A model generated the notes under the pieces. That model was given only the letters and a program-made list of their open reading frames with translations, made no database searches and had not been told where the DNA came from. This document shows, piece by piece, positions 33,196-44,302 of a stretch of DNA of 64,000 nt (its first letter is position 1; the number at the start of each line of letters is the position of its first letter). Both the position numbers and the translations under genes were made by a program. The DNA comes from Takashimella koratensis (lineage: Eukaryota > Basidiomycota > Tremellomycetes > Trichosporonales > Tetragoniomycetaceae): NCBI GenBank assembly GCA_003116875.1, contig BCKT01000004.1, forward strand, positions 394,201 to 458,200, written 5' to 3'.

Positions 33196-33828
33196 ATGCC
33201 TCACACCAAGGAAAGCTTGGAAAACCGGATACGAGCGGCGTTTCCCGACACGTCCATGATCCAAACCCTTCACCAGAAGGGTTGGCAGCCGGCGAGCTTT
33301 TTCGCTCCGTCTTGCTCAAGGCACGACAAGTCGAAATCGATGACCGCCTCCTCAGATTCCTCAATACCTCCCTGCTTCAACCAGTGTGTTGAATGCTACT
33401 TCGATCACATCAGCTCGAACCAGCACCCGGGTCCACTCGATGCGGCGACTGACTCGAAAGCGATGTGGTTGAATCCGACAATTCTTTCTCAACACCATCC
33501 GCCGAACCAGCCCGAGACTTCCGGTCCGGATTTGTTCCTCGCTCACACACTTCTGTTGGACGGCAGAACGTGTGTGGGCTGCAGAATGACTGCCAAACAG
33601 ATGTGGGAGGAGTCAACAAACCCGGGGGAGGTATCATACCTGTTTCTCGGTGACTTGAAGGAGTTCGACATTATGTGCTTGAAGGCGGAATGCTTCGATC
33701 GATGGCAAGAGAAGAAGGAGGCTTCAGAGGTTGAAGTGAAGGTCAAGGTGAAGGTGGAACCGGACGTTGGGAAAGGATTGGGAGAGGACGTCTTGAGCGC
33801 TTGGACCAATCTCGGGATGCTGGAATGA
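33196..33828 (+). CDS. Cysteine-rich array protein 3
   Basis: A single exon encodes 210 residues from MPHTKESLENRIRAAF; a start 73 codons upstream is unlikely because that stretch is CT-rich leader sequence. Family blocks: QKGWQPASFFAPSCSRHDK, CFNQCVECYFDHI, a central segment with TLLLDGRTCVGCRMTAKQMW (C-x2-C), and FDIMCLKAECFDRW. The tail has VEVKVKVKVEPD, in which VKVEP fits the SUMO acceptor consensus. No membrane segment is seen. The closest relative in the window is the truncated copy immediately upstream. Function unknown. Confidence 0.7.
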   Translation: MPHTKESLENRIRAAFPDTSMIQTLHQKGWQPASFFAPSCSRHDKSKSMTASSDSSIPPCFNQCVECYFDHISSNQHPGPLDAATDSKAMWLNPTILSQHHPPNQPETSGPDLFLAHTLLLDGRTCVGCRMTAKQMWEESTNPGEVSYLFLGDLKEFDIMCLKAECFDRWQEKKEASEVEVKVKVKVEPDVGKGLGEDVLSAWTNLGMLE

Positions 33829-34169
33829 GCTGCTCGAAATGAAGAGCTGGTTTGGAGGGAGTGTACAGTATGTAGTCTGTACATGTGTCATAGAGATTCC
33901 AACGGGCAAGACTTTGCTTGTGTCCTGTACCATGAAAGAAAGGCCTTTTGAACTAGTGAGCGCTTCTTCTGCCGCCGTGCTCCAAAAGTAGTTTAGTCAA
34001 CTTTGGCGGCAGCGCCTTCTCGCTGTTGAATCAAGGATTACTGCTCTTTTCAACACACTCATCCTTTCACGGTCTCCTGCAGGTGGAGCGAATGATTTCT
34101 TGTCTTCGTAGCATAGCGTACATCTCCAAATAATCTGATTTTGATCACCACCCTCCCCCCTCATATCTT

Positions 34170-34221
34170 CTCTGTCTCTCTCTCTCTCACACACACTCAT
34201 ACACTCTCACACTCTCAATCG
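34170..34221. repeat. CT and CA microsatellite before array gene 4
   Basis: TCTCTCTCTCTC followed by CACACACACTCATACACTCTCACAC-like sequence lies about 50 bases ahead of the start of the fourth array gene. It is probably leader or core promoter sequence. Confidence 0.8.
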
Positions 34222-34265
34222 CTTTCGATTCCTTGTCTCCGAGCAAGAAAGACAATCCGTCACCG

Positions 34266-34892
34266 ATGCCCAGAGCCATTCCGAGCATTTTCTCCACCTA
34301 TACCGGTCGACGAGCCAGGAAAGGACGCAAAAACGACGAGGAGGCTTCGCTCTCTGTCGAGCACAATCGCTATCTAGACACTGGTGGATGGTACAGACAG
34401 CGGAGTGCTCTTCTCCATGGTTCCGGTTGTACCTTGCACGACACCGCTACGACACCTGCTCCTCTCGGCGACGGTCGATACGTTCAATCCCTTGGCGATC
34501 CTACCGCCGGTCACATCAGCTGCACTGCCTGTTATGAAGAACTCCGCGTCACTGTCAGCGAGGACAAGGACAACAGCGGCTTGATCTTCTCCAGGAATGG
34601 TACCGAGGTCCAAACGTCGTCGCTTCCCTGGACATTCGTGGGAGCCAGCAAAACTCTCACCTACAAGGACTTATGCTGCCAGTCTTGCGAGGCGACCCTC
34701 TCCGACCTCTTCGACGGTCTCCCAGCTCGATCGACAACAAGAACCATCGATTACCTGTGGCGGCTTGAAGGCGATGAGATTGTCATGCTGTGCCAGAGGA
34801 GGAGTTGCGTGAGCAAACAGATGGCAAAGAAGCAGTGTTCCGTCATTCCCCCCAAGGATGAGGTCAGGGATCAGTGGTCTGAAGGAATTTGA
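34266..34892 (+). CDS. Cysteine-rich array protein 4
   Basis: A single exon encodes 208 residues. Family blocks in order: DTGGWYRQRSALLHGSGCTLHD (glycine-tryptophan then C-x2-H), ISCTACYEEL, LIFSRNGTEVQTSSLPW, LCCQSCEATLSDLFDG and IVMLCQRRSCVSKQ. The FSRNGTEV and DLFDG blocks match FLTENGTEI and DLYNG of array protein 2. The N-terminus is basic (RRARKGRKND). It is the last copy of the array; the next gene is on the other strand and unrelated. The conserved cysteine and histidine positions point to a metal-stabilised fold. Function unknown. Confidence 0.7.
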   Translation: MPRAIPSIFSTYTGRRARKGRKNDEEASLSVEHNRYLDTGGWYRQRSALLHGSGCTLHDTATTPAPLGDGRYVQSLGDPTAGHISCTACYEELRVTVSEDKDNSGLIFSRNGTEVQTSSLPWTFVGASKTLTYKDLCCQSCEATLSDLFDGLPARSTTRTIDYLWRLEGDEIVMLCQRRSCVSKQMAKKQCSVIPPKDEVRDQWSEGI

Positions 34893-35300
34893 TGGTATCG
34901 TTTCACGCAAAGGCAGATTCTCAGTTCCTACCCCAGTTCAAAGATTCACGAGATCATGTATTCGGTGGCTTTTCACCAAGTCGGCGAGGGCATTTGGGGT
35001 GGCAAAGCACACACCCATGCAGACATACACACACCCCCTACCCCCTGAGGACTCTGACCCTTCTGCGCGAACTTGAGTTTCCCTCGAAGACCCACGACGT
35101 GCTTACCCACTGAGAAGGCAAGACATTGGCAAACCTCTTTGTCACTGGCCAACTTCCCTTCACCAGGAATCTTACAGTCAGATCCCTGCACTCAACCTTT
35201 CTGGCTCCTATCCCCTTTGATACTGGCTAGCAAATGCATGCAAGGCGTAGAAACCCCTTTTTATTTTCTTCGCAACCGGCCCGGTGTAGCGACACACCGC
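34893..35300. other. Convergent intergenic region
   Basis: 408 bases between the 3' ends of array gene 4 and the lactonase-like gene. No supported feature. Confidence 0.5.
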
Positions 35301-36655
35301 TTAGAGCCAAACAAAGTCAGTAATCTGCTCGACAGTCTCGTCCTTTGCAGCCAACTTCCACTGATCGCCCCTCTCTCCCCCAATCTTCCAAATCTCGACA
35401 CCACCAGCCCTCTGACCCGCGATCGCCGCGTACTGTCCATCGGGACTGATCTGCATTGCGCGAATCGAGTCGCAGCCCGTCCTGACGTGCTCAATCTTCT
35501 CGATCTTGTCACCCGCCTCGCTGAGGAGGAAGATGGCGACGGTATCGCCCCCAGGCTGGTTGGTGAGCTCGGGCAAGTCGAGGCCGTTTTCCTTGTTGAG
35601 CTCGTTGGCGTGCAGCTCGAGGCGGTTGGAAGCGTAGAGGACGCCAGGGATAGAAGGGTTGAGAGCGATCTCGGCACTGTCGCAGAACTTGGAGTGGGAA
35701 GAGGGGATTGAAGGGGGCAGGATCGGGGCATCAAAGTCCATGAGGGGCTTGGTGGACGAGGTCGCGCCTGGCAGGGGGAAGGCGATGACGTTGTGGCCCA
35801 TCTCGCAAAGGACGTAGAGGTGTTTCTCTTACGAGTGGTCAATAAAGTTGGCGCCAGAAAAGTTATTGACTCACTGTCCTTGGAGATGACGAGGTGACGC
35901 GGTCCCGATCCAGGCGGGCAGACAATCCCATCGACAATCTTCAACCCACTCTCCCCCTCACGCTTCACGACCCAAACCCTGTCGCTTCCCAAATCGGCAA
36001 TGTACAAGACCCCATCGTCACCTTCGATGGTGTGGTGGGCGTGCGCAGCCTCCTGGCGCGCCGGGTTGGGCGCGGTCGTGTCGCTGTAGACGTAGGGAAG
36101 CTTGAGGAGGGGTGATTCGGAGGTAGAGGAGAGTTTGCCGTCGACGATGGGGAAGAAAAGGGCAGAGCCGCCGACGTACTGCGAGGGTTAGGAAGGTCGG
36201 GGCAGTATGATTGGGGTAGGAAGATGGAAAGAGAGGGTGAACGTACGTTGGCGACAACGATACCAGATCCGTCTTTCATGCAGTGGACTAGATGTCGATG
36301 GATCAGTACCTCTCTTTGACTAAACTTGCTTGACCCTTTCCAACTCACTGTGAGCCGGTCCGCCCAACGTCGCTCGCTGGCTCGTGACTTCCAGCGTCTC
36401 CCCGTTCTTCTGGAGACTGATCGCGACACCCTTCTTCTCGTCCTCGCTCAAGCTGAACAGAGGGGAGACCGTATCCTCTCCTGGCCTGGCACCAGCAAAG
36501 TAAGCGGCTTGGTGTGCGGCGTTGTCCTCGACCCAGCTGGGGTTGGCCGGGGTCGGGGATTCAGAGACGGTCTTGATGGTTCCCGAGGAAGGGGTGAACG
36601 AGAGCAAAGCGATGTTGGAGCGGTATCCGCCAGCGAGGAGGGAGTAGGTCGACAT
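35301..36655 (-). CDS. Seven-bladed beta-propeller lactonase-like protein
   Basis: The protein starts MSTYSLLAGGYRSNIALLSF and continues with NPSWVEDNAAHQAAYF, SGIVVANYVGGSALFFPI, AHAHHTIEGDDGVLYIADLGSDR, GPRHLVIS, LLSEAGDKIEKI and MQISPDGQYAAIAG. This matches the Lactonase_7 family (6-phosphogluconolactonase of the Pgl type, fungal carboxy-cis,cis-muconate cyclase), with its repeats of blade strands and the conserved GPRH motif. The product is about 370 residues from four exons, usual for the family. No signal peptide is present, so it is likely cytosolic. Substrate cannot be assigned from sequence: phosphogluconolactone or muconolactone are the family precedents. Stop TAA at 35301-35303. 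Confidence 0.85.
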
Positions 36656-37289
36656 GGTGAGGTGCAATCTGTAGTGGGTACGGGTGAGAGAGAGACAGAC
36701 GGGGCAGAGGGGGGGGGGGCGGGTGTAGGGTGATATACCTGGTGCCGATGGGAATATCCGAGGATTAAGCCGATGATGACGGCCTACCCCGTCAATTCGC
36801 TTCTAGCCGTTGCAAATTGGGGGAACGGCGTTTAGCAAGTAGCGGGCTTCAGAGGGACGGAGTCGAGCAAACCTACCTATCCACATGTCAGCGACGGCTT
36901 TTCAGTCTCCTTGATCCTCAACACTCCTCATCATCATCCAGGTCTCCAGGTCACAGACCACATCATCCCTTCCTCCCCTTCCCGACCCCATTCACGTCTA
37001 CGAATCCACCGCCTAGAACCGGCCCGACACTCCAGTAAAGCTCACTTATCGGTCACTTTCGGCCAGTCGTAGAAAGGAGCAAAAGAAAGGGTGGCGACGA
37101 GTGACGACCGACTCTCGACTCACGATTAGGTCTTTCAACAACGTCCGACTTTCCCAAACTCAAAGATTCCTTCCTGGAAAACAAAGTTTTACGTAGTCCC
37201 TCACCTTTTCACAATCTATAACGCCCTCTTTCCCACCTCTTATACCGACTCGCTCTTCTTTTCGAGCGACGGTTATATCCCACCTCATT
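36656..37289. promoter_or_regulatory. Divergent promoter region
   Basis: 634 bases between the lactonase-like start (minus) and the acidic protein start (plus). It includes an uninterrupted G run near 36708-36719. No coding region is supported. Confidence 0.55.
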
Positions 37290-40161
37290 ATGGACGTCGA
37301 TAACCGGGCGACTGACGACGAGCTGATGGAGTACGAAGTGATTGAAGCGGATGGCGAAGGTGAAGAAGTCATGTCCGTCGATGGCGGAGACGGTGCCGTC
37401 TCTGGTCTTCCCGCTGCGCATGGGCCGAAAGAGGTCGTCATGGCTGATATCACGCACGAGGGTACAATCCCCACCGAGGGAGCGCACGATGGCGATGAGG
37501 ATATGACGGGTGGAGCTGAAGGCGATCCACATGTTGTTTTGAACCTAGTCGCTCAGCCGGATGAGGTCGTGCCTATGGCAGAAGAACCCATCGAGCCTGT
37601 CGTCGATGTCGAGATCACTGCGGAGACTGCGGAGGTCGAAACCGGGGAGGCGACCGCGGGCGAGGTGGCGGAAGGTGATGTCGAGGTCAAGGTCGAAGGT
37701 GAGGACGTCGAGCATATCGAGTCCGAAGAGAGAGAAGATGGAGACGAGGACGCCGAAGGTGAAGAGCATGAAGATGTGGCTGGGGAATATGATGTTGATG
37801 GAGAGGAAGATGACGAGAGCACACCACGGGCAATCAATAGTGATGCAGGTGAAGAAGACGTAGCGAATGGACGTACTCACGCCCACGACCACGCAACATC
37901 AATACCCTCCGTGTCCGTCCAGCATGCGGCCGACGAAAGCGCGGGCGATGACCACTCGGTGGAGGAAGAGGAGTACTACGGAGGATACGACGCGCACTCG
38001 CTCCCACCCATCATCGTCCATCTCCCTACCACTCCGACCACATCTGTCCCACTTCGAAGCTTGTTCCACCCGCTCGACCCTGCAGACCTCGCGGCGATCG
38101 CGTCAACCTCGGCCTCGGCTGAAGGTAACGGCGGACACGCAGCGGCAGCGGACGTCCCCGTCTGGTTTGCCGGAAGGAACGAGGAACTCGCACATGCGAC
38201 GCTCTTGGACTTGGTAGCGGAGATCAGAGTGGAACTGGACGAGGAAGCGGGTCAAAGAGGTGGCGCGGAACAGAAGAACAATGGCGTTTTGGTGGTTATC
38301 GAGAGACTCATGGATCTACGCATGCGCGAGGTGAGTTTTGATTCTTCCCCTCCTCTATCACTTGGTCCCCATTCTATTCGAGCTATGTAGCTAACTAATG
38401 TTCAATCTTTACTCGCAGGACGACATCAATTTGCAAGAAATCACCCTACTCGACCTCGTCAACCTCCACGATGGATGCGACCTACTTCCACCTGTTCATC
38501 TCTGGATCCAGTTCGAGGCGTATAGCTTTATTACCCGATTCAATGCGATTCGGGACGAGGTTGATGCGTTGGAGATCAGGATGAAAGATGATGAGGCGGA
38601 GGGAGAGGAGGTGGAAGGGGCGGGTGAGGTAGAGGTGGAAGGGGAAGGAGAAGGAGAGGAGTATGGAGGCGGTGAGGAACATGATGCGTTGGATGGTGTC
38701 GAAACCAACGGTCACGTCGAGGCAAGTGACACCGCACACGACGTACACGATGTCGAGAACGCCCAAGAATCAACCGAGGATTCGCGCACGAATGAACCTG
38801 TGGAAGTCGCGGCGGCTGAGCAAGCGGAGACTGGTCCAGCTGAGACGACAGAACCAGCAGAAGGAGAGCAAGAGCAAGGGCCGACAGAGGATCAAGTCTC
38901 GTCAGCAGATGCGCCAGGAGAAGACGCAGTCGAGCAAGAAGAAGGAGAGCCGATATTGGTGCAAGAGGTAGAGGAAGGTGAGGCTGGTCAAGAGGAGGAT
39001 GTCGGCGAGGAGGAAGAAGGGACAGGAGAAGGAGATGAAGGAGAGGGCGAGGAAGCCGTTGGTGATGAAGAGGAGGGCGATGGTGACGAGCACGAGGAGC
39101 ATGAGGAGGAAGAGAACGAAGGAGTCGACGAATACGGAATCGAAGGAATCGGAGAAGCAGCGCTTCGAGATTCTGCTGACGCCGCTGCTCACCAACCTTC
39201 TCAACCGACCAAGGAACCGGTCCAGGCCCAAGAAACTGTCACAGAGGAAGTCACTCAGACCACCACCAACCAGCAGGACCAGCCATTCACAGAATCCGTC
39301 GAACATGCCGGAGAATTTTCGAATACCGCGGAAACAGAAGCGGAATCGGGAGAGCATCTCGAAGTTGGCAACGAAGGTCATGCTGGCGAACAAGGTGACG
39401 AGGACGGTGAAGAAGCCGAGGACGAAGTCTACGAAGGTGAGTTATTTGTGTTCCGATTCGACGTCGAGAGAGCGCAAGGGGATAGCGGTCTATGCTCGTG
39501 GTTGGAGAGTAAAGCTAACCCGAGGTCAGAATACGAAACCGAAGGCAACGTCGAAGGTGAAGCTGGACCTGAAGAAGTCGAAAATGTCGACGAAGAAGGT
39601 ACAGAACATGTCCGTGATGCCGAGGCCGAGGCGGAAGATGATGCCGTCGGTGGGGAAGAGACGAAGGAAGAGGAGGGTGGAGATGCTGAGGCTGAGGCGG
39701 AGGCTGAGGGAGAAGTCGAGGGAGAGGGTGAAGGTGAGGCTGAAGGAGAGGGTGAGGAGGTATCGACGTTAGATGGCGATGCGGAAGACGTCGAAGCGGA
39801 TGGAGAAGGTGAGGCCGAGGAAGGGGACGAGGTGGACGGGGAGGGGGAAGGTGATGACGAGTATGTCGAGGAAGATGGAGATTACGATGATGCCGAGGGT
39901 GAAGGTGAAGACGACGACGCAGAAGGCGAAGGTGAAGACGACGAGGGCGAATATGACGAGCCAATCAATCCCGAAGCGGACCAAGAGAGACTTGAAGTCG
40001 ATCCAGCTACTCAAGGAACGACAAAATCTAAACGCGCTTTGGACGAAGAAGATGATGACGGTGATGTTGGTGATCTGGAAAGAGCAGGGAAATTGCCCCG
40101 ACTTGAAGGTGAGTTGGCCAGAATACTCAAGGGTGAAGATGAAGCTGATAGATTTGTGTGA
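37290..40161 (+). CDS. Very acidic low-complexity protein with two short ordered segments
   Basis: The start is MDVDNRATDDELMEYE. Exon 1 is 37290-38330, intron 38331-38418, exon 2 from 38419, and an in-frame 93-base intron, 39437-39529 (GTGAGT, branch GCTAACC, end GTCAG), that would otherwise be read as coding. The product is about 900 residues, of which most is Glu/Asp/Gly runs such as EGEGEGEEYGG. An ordered region spans the first splice: VWFAGRNEELAHATLLDLVAEI, then INLQEITLLDLVNLHDG and VHLWIQFEAYSFITRF. Acidic proteins of this type include histone chaperones and nucleolar factors, but no named domain is visible, so the function stays open. The end is DEADRFV with TGA at 40159-40161; a GTGAGT at 40109 could start one more intron. 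Confidence 0.7.
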
Positions 40162-41972
40162 ATAGAGTGATACGCGCGTCCATTCGAACCCATGCCGATG
40201 GGTTACTTCAAGCCTTTTGGGAATAAATTGCAATCAACCTGCACTCAGTCACGACCGTCGCCGCCCGAAGTATACTGTAGTTGTGCCGCCTTCTTCGAGA
40301 CACCTTCCCCGCAAACGCCCTCTTCATCACGATCCGAAACCACCTTTCTTCAACCCTCACCTCCCCACTCTCTTCATCACTCTCTCATCTGGTATCTTTA
40401 CCGAACCCTCGCCCATCTCCCATCTCGTTGATGGCTCAAGCAGCGCATAGCTCGGCAACGAGCCTTTTGGATATCCCATACGACTGACGAATTCCATTCA
40501 TTCTGCATCTTTCTCTGGACTCAATTATCGACACCGCATCAAGACTCAAGGTTTGGAGAGAAGTATCTCCACGAGGTAAGTGGTAAGTATTATCATGGTG
40601 TCATGTTGAGAGTGTGCGAATGAGTTGCTGTTCAAATCTCTGGGCTTTATGTGTTCTTTCTGTTCTCTCCTTGTTTATCACCTGGTCACTTCATGTTCCC
40701 TTCCCTACAACGTGGTGGTGAGTTTCGAGGCCAAGCGAGGGCGGTGTGAAGTAGTCGAGGGCTGGGTGGTTACTTATGCGGCCCTGATGCTTATTGTAAT
40801 ACTTGAAACCATGGGGAAGACTCGCACCGTACCTGGTTGATGTTCCCCATGCTCGGTAGTTGGTACAGCCGCGATACCTGAATCGCTTCATGCACTGCCT
40901 GTCTTGAACGTGAATGCGTTCTATCTTTGGCTGGATCTGATTTGCTCGTCAATGGCTGGTTGGCCCATACGAGTTGTCGCTGCCTCGCTAAACATGGGAC
41001 CATCGCTAAACGTGTCTTGCCCCACACTGACCCGGCGGCAGGCGAGAGCCCTCCCAGGGCGGAGTCAATTATGGACCATTGCTAAACCCTGAACCAGGGC
41101 TCCAATGCCACGTGCAGTGACGCTGACCACGAGATTCACGATCACCGGGTCCGCCGCGCTCCACCCACACCCGCACCCATCCACACACACACGCACACAC
41201 ACACACCACACATGCATACAGCACGTACGTAGACTCATTTTAGATATACGTCGTAGTCTGCACCAACACTTTCTTCAACGTTTCTTCATCCCCACGAGTT
41301 CTGCAAAACTAATCGCCCAGAACCCACCAAAGCAAGACATCAAGACCCGTCGTGATACCTGTGAGTGATGAGTGATGTGGCCCGGGTCGAGTCCAGGCTT
41401 GTTTGCTAGAAGCCGGTGGAGGCGAAGAGGCGAAGCGAGGAGCGTCATCAATCAGCTTTTCCCGGCCGCGGCGTGGGATGGGATTTGAACAAAAGACAAA
41501 AGACGAAGAGGAAGAGCCAGCGTTGGCGGCAGCTCTTGACCATCAGCACACTCCCCGCCCTCCTCTGTCTGTGCTGCGCATTCATCTCTCTGCTCTCTAT
41601 TCTTCACATAGACTACTGACGCCGACGCTGACTGGCGTAGATCAAAGCACGACTCCACATTTCCCAGCCTTCGCCTACACTTCACTTCCCACCTATTACA
41701 TCACAGCTGGAGTGAAAGCTGCGATTTGACCTCGCCTCTACTGGCCAACTATACCCTTCGTGAGCCTCTACTCCTTCCACAATCCGTACTCCTAGGTAGG
41801 GGCGCAACACTGCCCCGGTGGTATCCGCGAGAGCCGCCGACGCAGTCTCGACAGCGTCTCCGTGACCTTTGTCTACATCTCCACGTCTCCCCTTTGCGCA
41901 ATCATCACTGACGCCTCATTCCCCCCTCACCTTTACCACCACCTCCCACCTCCTGTCTCGCAGACATCCACC
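40162..41972. other. Intergenic region, no supported gene
   Basis: 1.8 kb with only short unlinked frames. It has a CACGTG E-box at 41109-41114, a CA-rich microsatellite at about 41180-41210, and two near copies of ACCATYGCTAAAC at 40991 and 41077. It may contain the promoter of the exon at 41973. Confidence 0.5.
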
Positions 41973-42262
41973 ATGTCCTTTCGCGCCTCTCTTCGCACCA
42001 CCGCGTTGCGCGTTCCCGCTCGTGGCTTGTCCACCGCCTCCTTCGCGCGCCCATCTACCGCCCTCCTCCGCGCCCAACTCACATCGACGACCTCGTCGAC
42101 CTCCGCGCATGCGCCGTCGTCGCTCACCCTCGCAGCGCTCAAGAGGGGGATCAACACTTCCCCGCCCGTACAGCTCAATACCTCGAGCCCCGTTGGTGAT
42201 GGCGGACCCAATGAGATCCCGCACGAAGGTGTCAATGTGGACAAGCCGACTTCTATGGACAG
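41973..42262 (+). CDS. Orphan first exon encoding a mitochondrial-type leader
   Basis: The start ATG follows CCACC and opens MSFRASLRTTALRVPARGLS, an Arg/Ser/Ala-rich, acid-free N-terminus typical of a mitochondrial presequence, followed by LKRGINTSPPV, which resembles a processing site. About 97 codons end at a good donor (AG|GTCAGT, phase 2). The following 2 kb has no clear partner exon. One in-frame possibility is the AG at 44579-44580, which would join TSMD to SHPPPEPGADF of the oxidoreductase, but that needs a 2.3 kb intron, very long for this genome. Otherwise the exon belongs to a small mitochondrial protein whose remaining exons I could not find. Confidence 0.45.
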
Positions 42263-44302
42263 GTCAGTCGGGTTCGGATCACGGATTCTTGTCGTCTTTT
42301 TTTCTCCCTACCTTCTCTCCTTGTCCACTCCACTCCTCCTCCCTCCCCTTTCATCCGCTCAACACGGGCCCACTCGCTCCCGTCGGACTCGCTTGGGGCG
42401 TTGGGCCGAGTGTTCTACCGAATCCCGAGCTATTCGTTTACCTGTATTCGTAATAACGTACGAACCTGAGCTGACCTTGTGGAATATGATTCTCACCTTC
42501 CCATCACCCCTCTTCGCACCTACCCTCTACCGTCCTCTACCGTCCTTTGGCTTTCTCGGCCCCCTTTCGGTCGAACGCTGGTTTTCCTCGCACCCCAAAA
42601 CGGATCCCTCCCTTGCTCCTTCCATCCCTTCACCGGCGCTCCGGCTCCGCCTGAATCTCGCCTCGGCTTTACCTCACTCACGTCGGCCGAACGACCCCGT
42701 GACCGACCTACCATTCGTCGTGGCCATCCTTTGGGTCCCCGATTTTGTCTCCCCTGGCTCCCTGGGTCCCCTCGTTTCGTCTCGCTAAACCCTCTCGACG
42801 CTACCACGGACCACCTCCTTTGACCCTCGCCTAACCCCTGACTTGATCATGTGATCACTGGCTGCGTACACACGCACTCGCCTCGTTTCAATGTTGCCCC
42901 GGGGGTCCCCAACGTGTCCCACTCGGTGTCCACCACGTTACCTTCCTTTAATCCCCTGTGGTCTCAATGTCTCATTCCTTCCTCCCCATCCTTTGAATCC
43001 TTTCACCTCCTTTGTCCCGTTCCCTCAACCTCCTTTGTCCTCTATGACACTCATTGACTCAACACCCGGCCATCCTCCTCCCTTGCGTCTCTTTACTCCC
43101 GGCCATCATATCTATTACCCGTTCAACCGTCTCTCTCCTTTCGCCTCTGCTCGCCCGCCACCATCTCTTGCGGCGGCCGCGCTACGCCGCCGGGGCGATC
43201 CATCCTCCCGCCTTTACTGCGTCTGCCCGCTTGGCTTGGTCTCCCCTTGCCCCTTCCTTTGCGCATGTGCCTCAATCTCGCTTGTTCACTCATCCGACCG
43301 CAACGAATTTTTTCTCGCCGTCCCGCTTGCTGTGTGCTCTGTGACGGATGACTGTGTCTGTGTAATGCCCTTCTTTGTCCTCTTCGCGATCCTTGCTCCA
43401 ACGATCGTCCAATCACCCCTCTTCTCTGCCTTCTTCCAACGTCCGGTGTCTGCGCTTCCCCACACGCTCTTAACGCACTTTTGTCCCCCGTTGTTCCCCC
43501 GTGTTTCTTCCATTCTACACCTTCTGCTTCTTGCCCTCCCTTCTTCTCGCGCACCGCTCGTCGTTCGGCCCCTCTTGCCTCGGTTCGTTCTCGGCGCCTT
43601 GACCTTGGCACGCACTAAATTTTTAAACGCCTCGGCCACGCGGCCACCGGTACCCGACCCCTGCGCACGACTCTTTGTCTCAACACCTCCTTCCAACCCG
43701 TATCCTTCGTTCCAACGCAACTACATAAACGTGTCCACCGGTATCACCGGGTCCACCTTGCCTTGCCACTTCAAACGCTTGGCTCGCTCAACGACCGAAA
43801 CCCCCCTTCCTCCATCCTTCATCTGTCGCCTATCGCAACGCTCGGTCTCCCCTCCCTCCTTCACCCTCCTTCGCCACCATCCCTCACCCTAACCAACCGG
43901 GTCCGCCTCGTTGCTCTGCTCAATATCATTGATTTGCGTTTCGCGTCGTCGACACCGTGCCTTCATCTACCTACCGTTCGCTCGCGGTGACTCTGGTACT
44001 CTATCGTGTCATCTCGTCCTCTCAACACCCATCGTCTGAAACGCAAAACTTTGCTGGGGGACATGTGACACACGGTCCGCTCCCTTCCGTTCAAAACTTC
44101 CTTTCATCCCTCGGCCCATCTCCCTACGCTCTACCCCCATCGACACAAACAAACGGTCGCCCCCTCACTCCAATTATTCTCGCTCCTTTTCGATTCTCAT
44201 ATATGATCTGACACGTCGGACCGCACCTTCCTCCTCACACACTCAACAAAACTTGGTCCTCGACGCTGGCGTCTCACATATTGTATTCCCACTCCACTCA
44301 TC
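42263..44302. other. Two kilobases of pyrimidine-rich DNA
   Basis: The plus strand is strongly CT-rich throughout. It gives long open frames on several frames and on the minus strand, the longest 42891-43892, but their composition (Pro, Leu, Ser, no conserved motifs) follows from the base bias and I do not call them genes. The region may be a long intron, a long leader of the oxidoreductase, or a promoter. Confidence 0.5.

Noticed and set aside
38978..39772. 264-codon Arg/Lys-rich frame inside the acidic protein gene
   Set aside because: It is the shifted reading of repetitive GAG/GAA-rich coding DNA; the acidic frame chains with exon 1 and the conserved core.
42891..43892. Longest open frame (333 codons) in the pyrimidine-rich region
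   Set aside because: Overlapping open frames occur in other frames and on the other strand, composition follows CT bias, and no motif or splice support exists.
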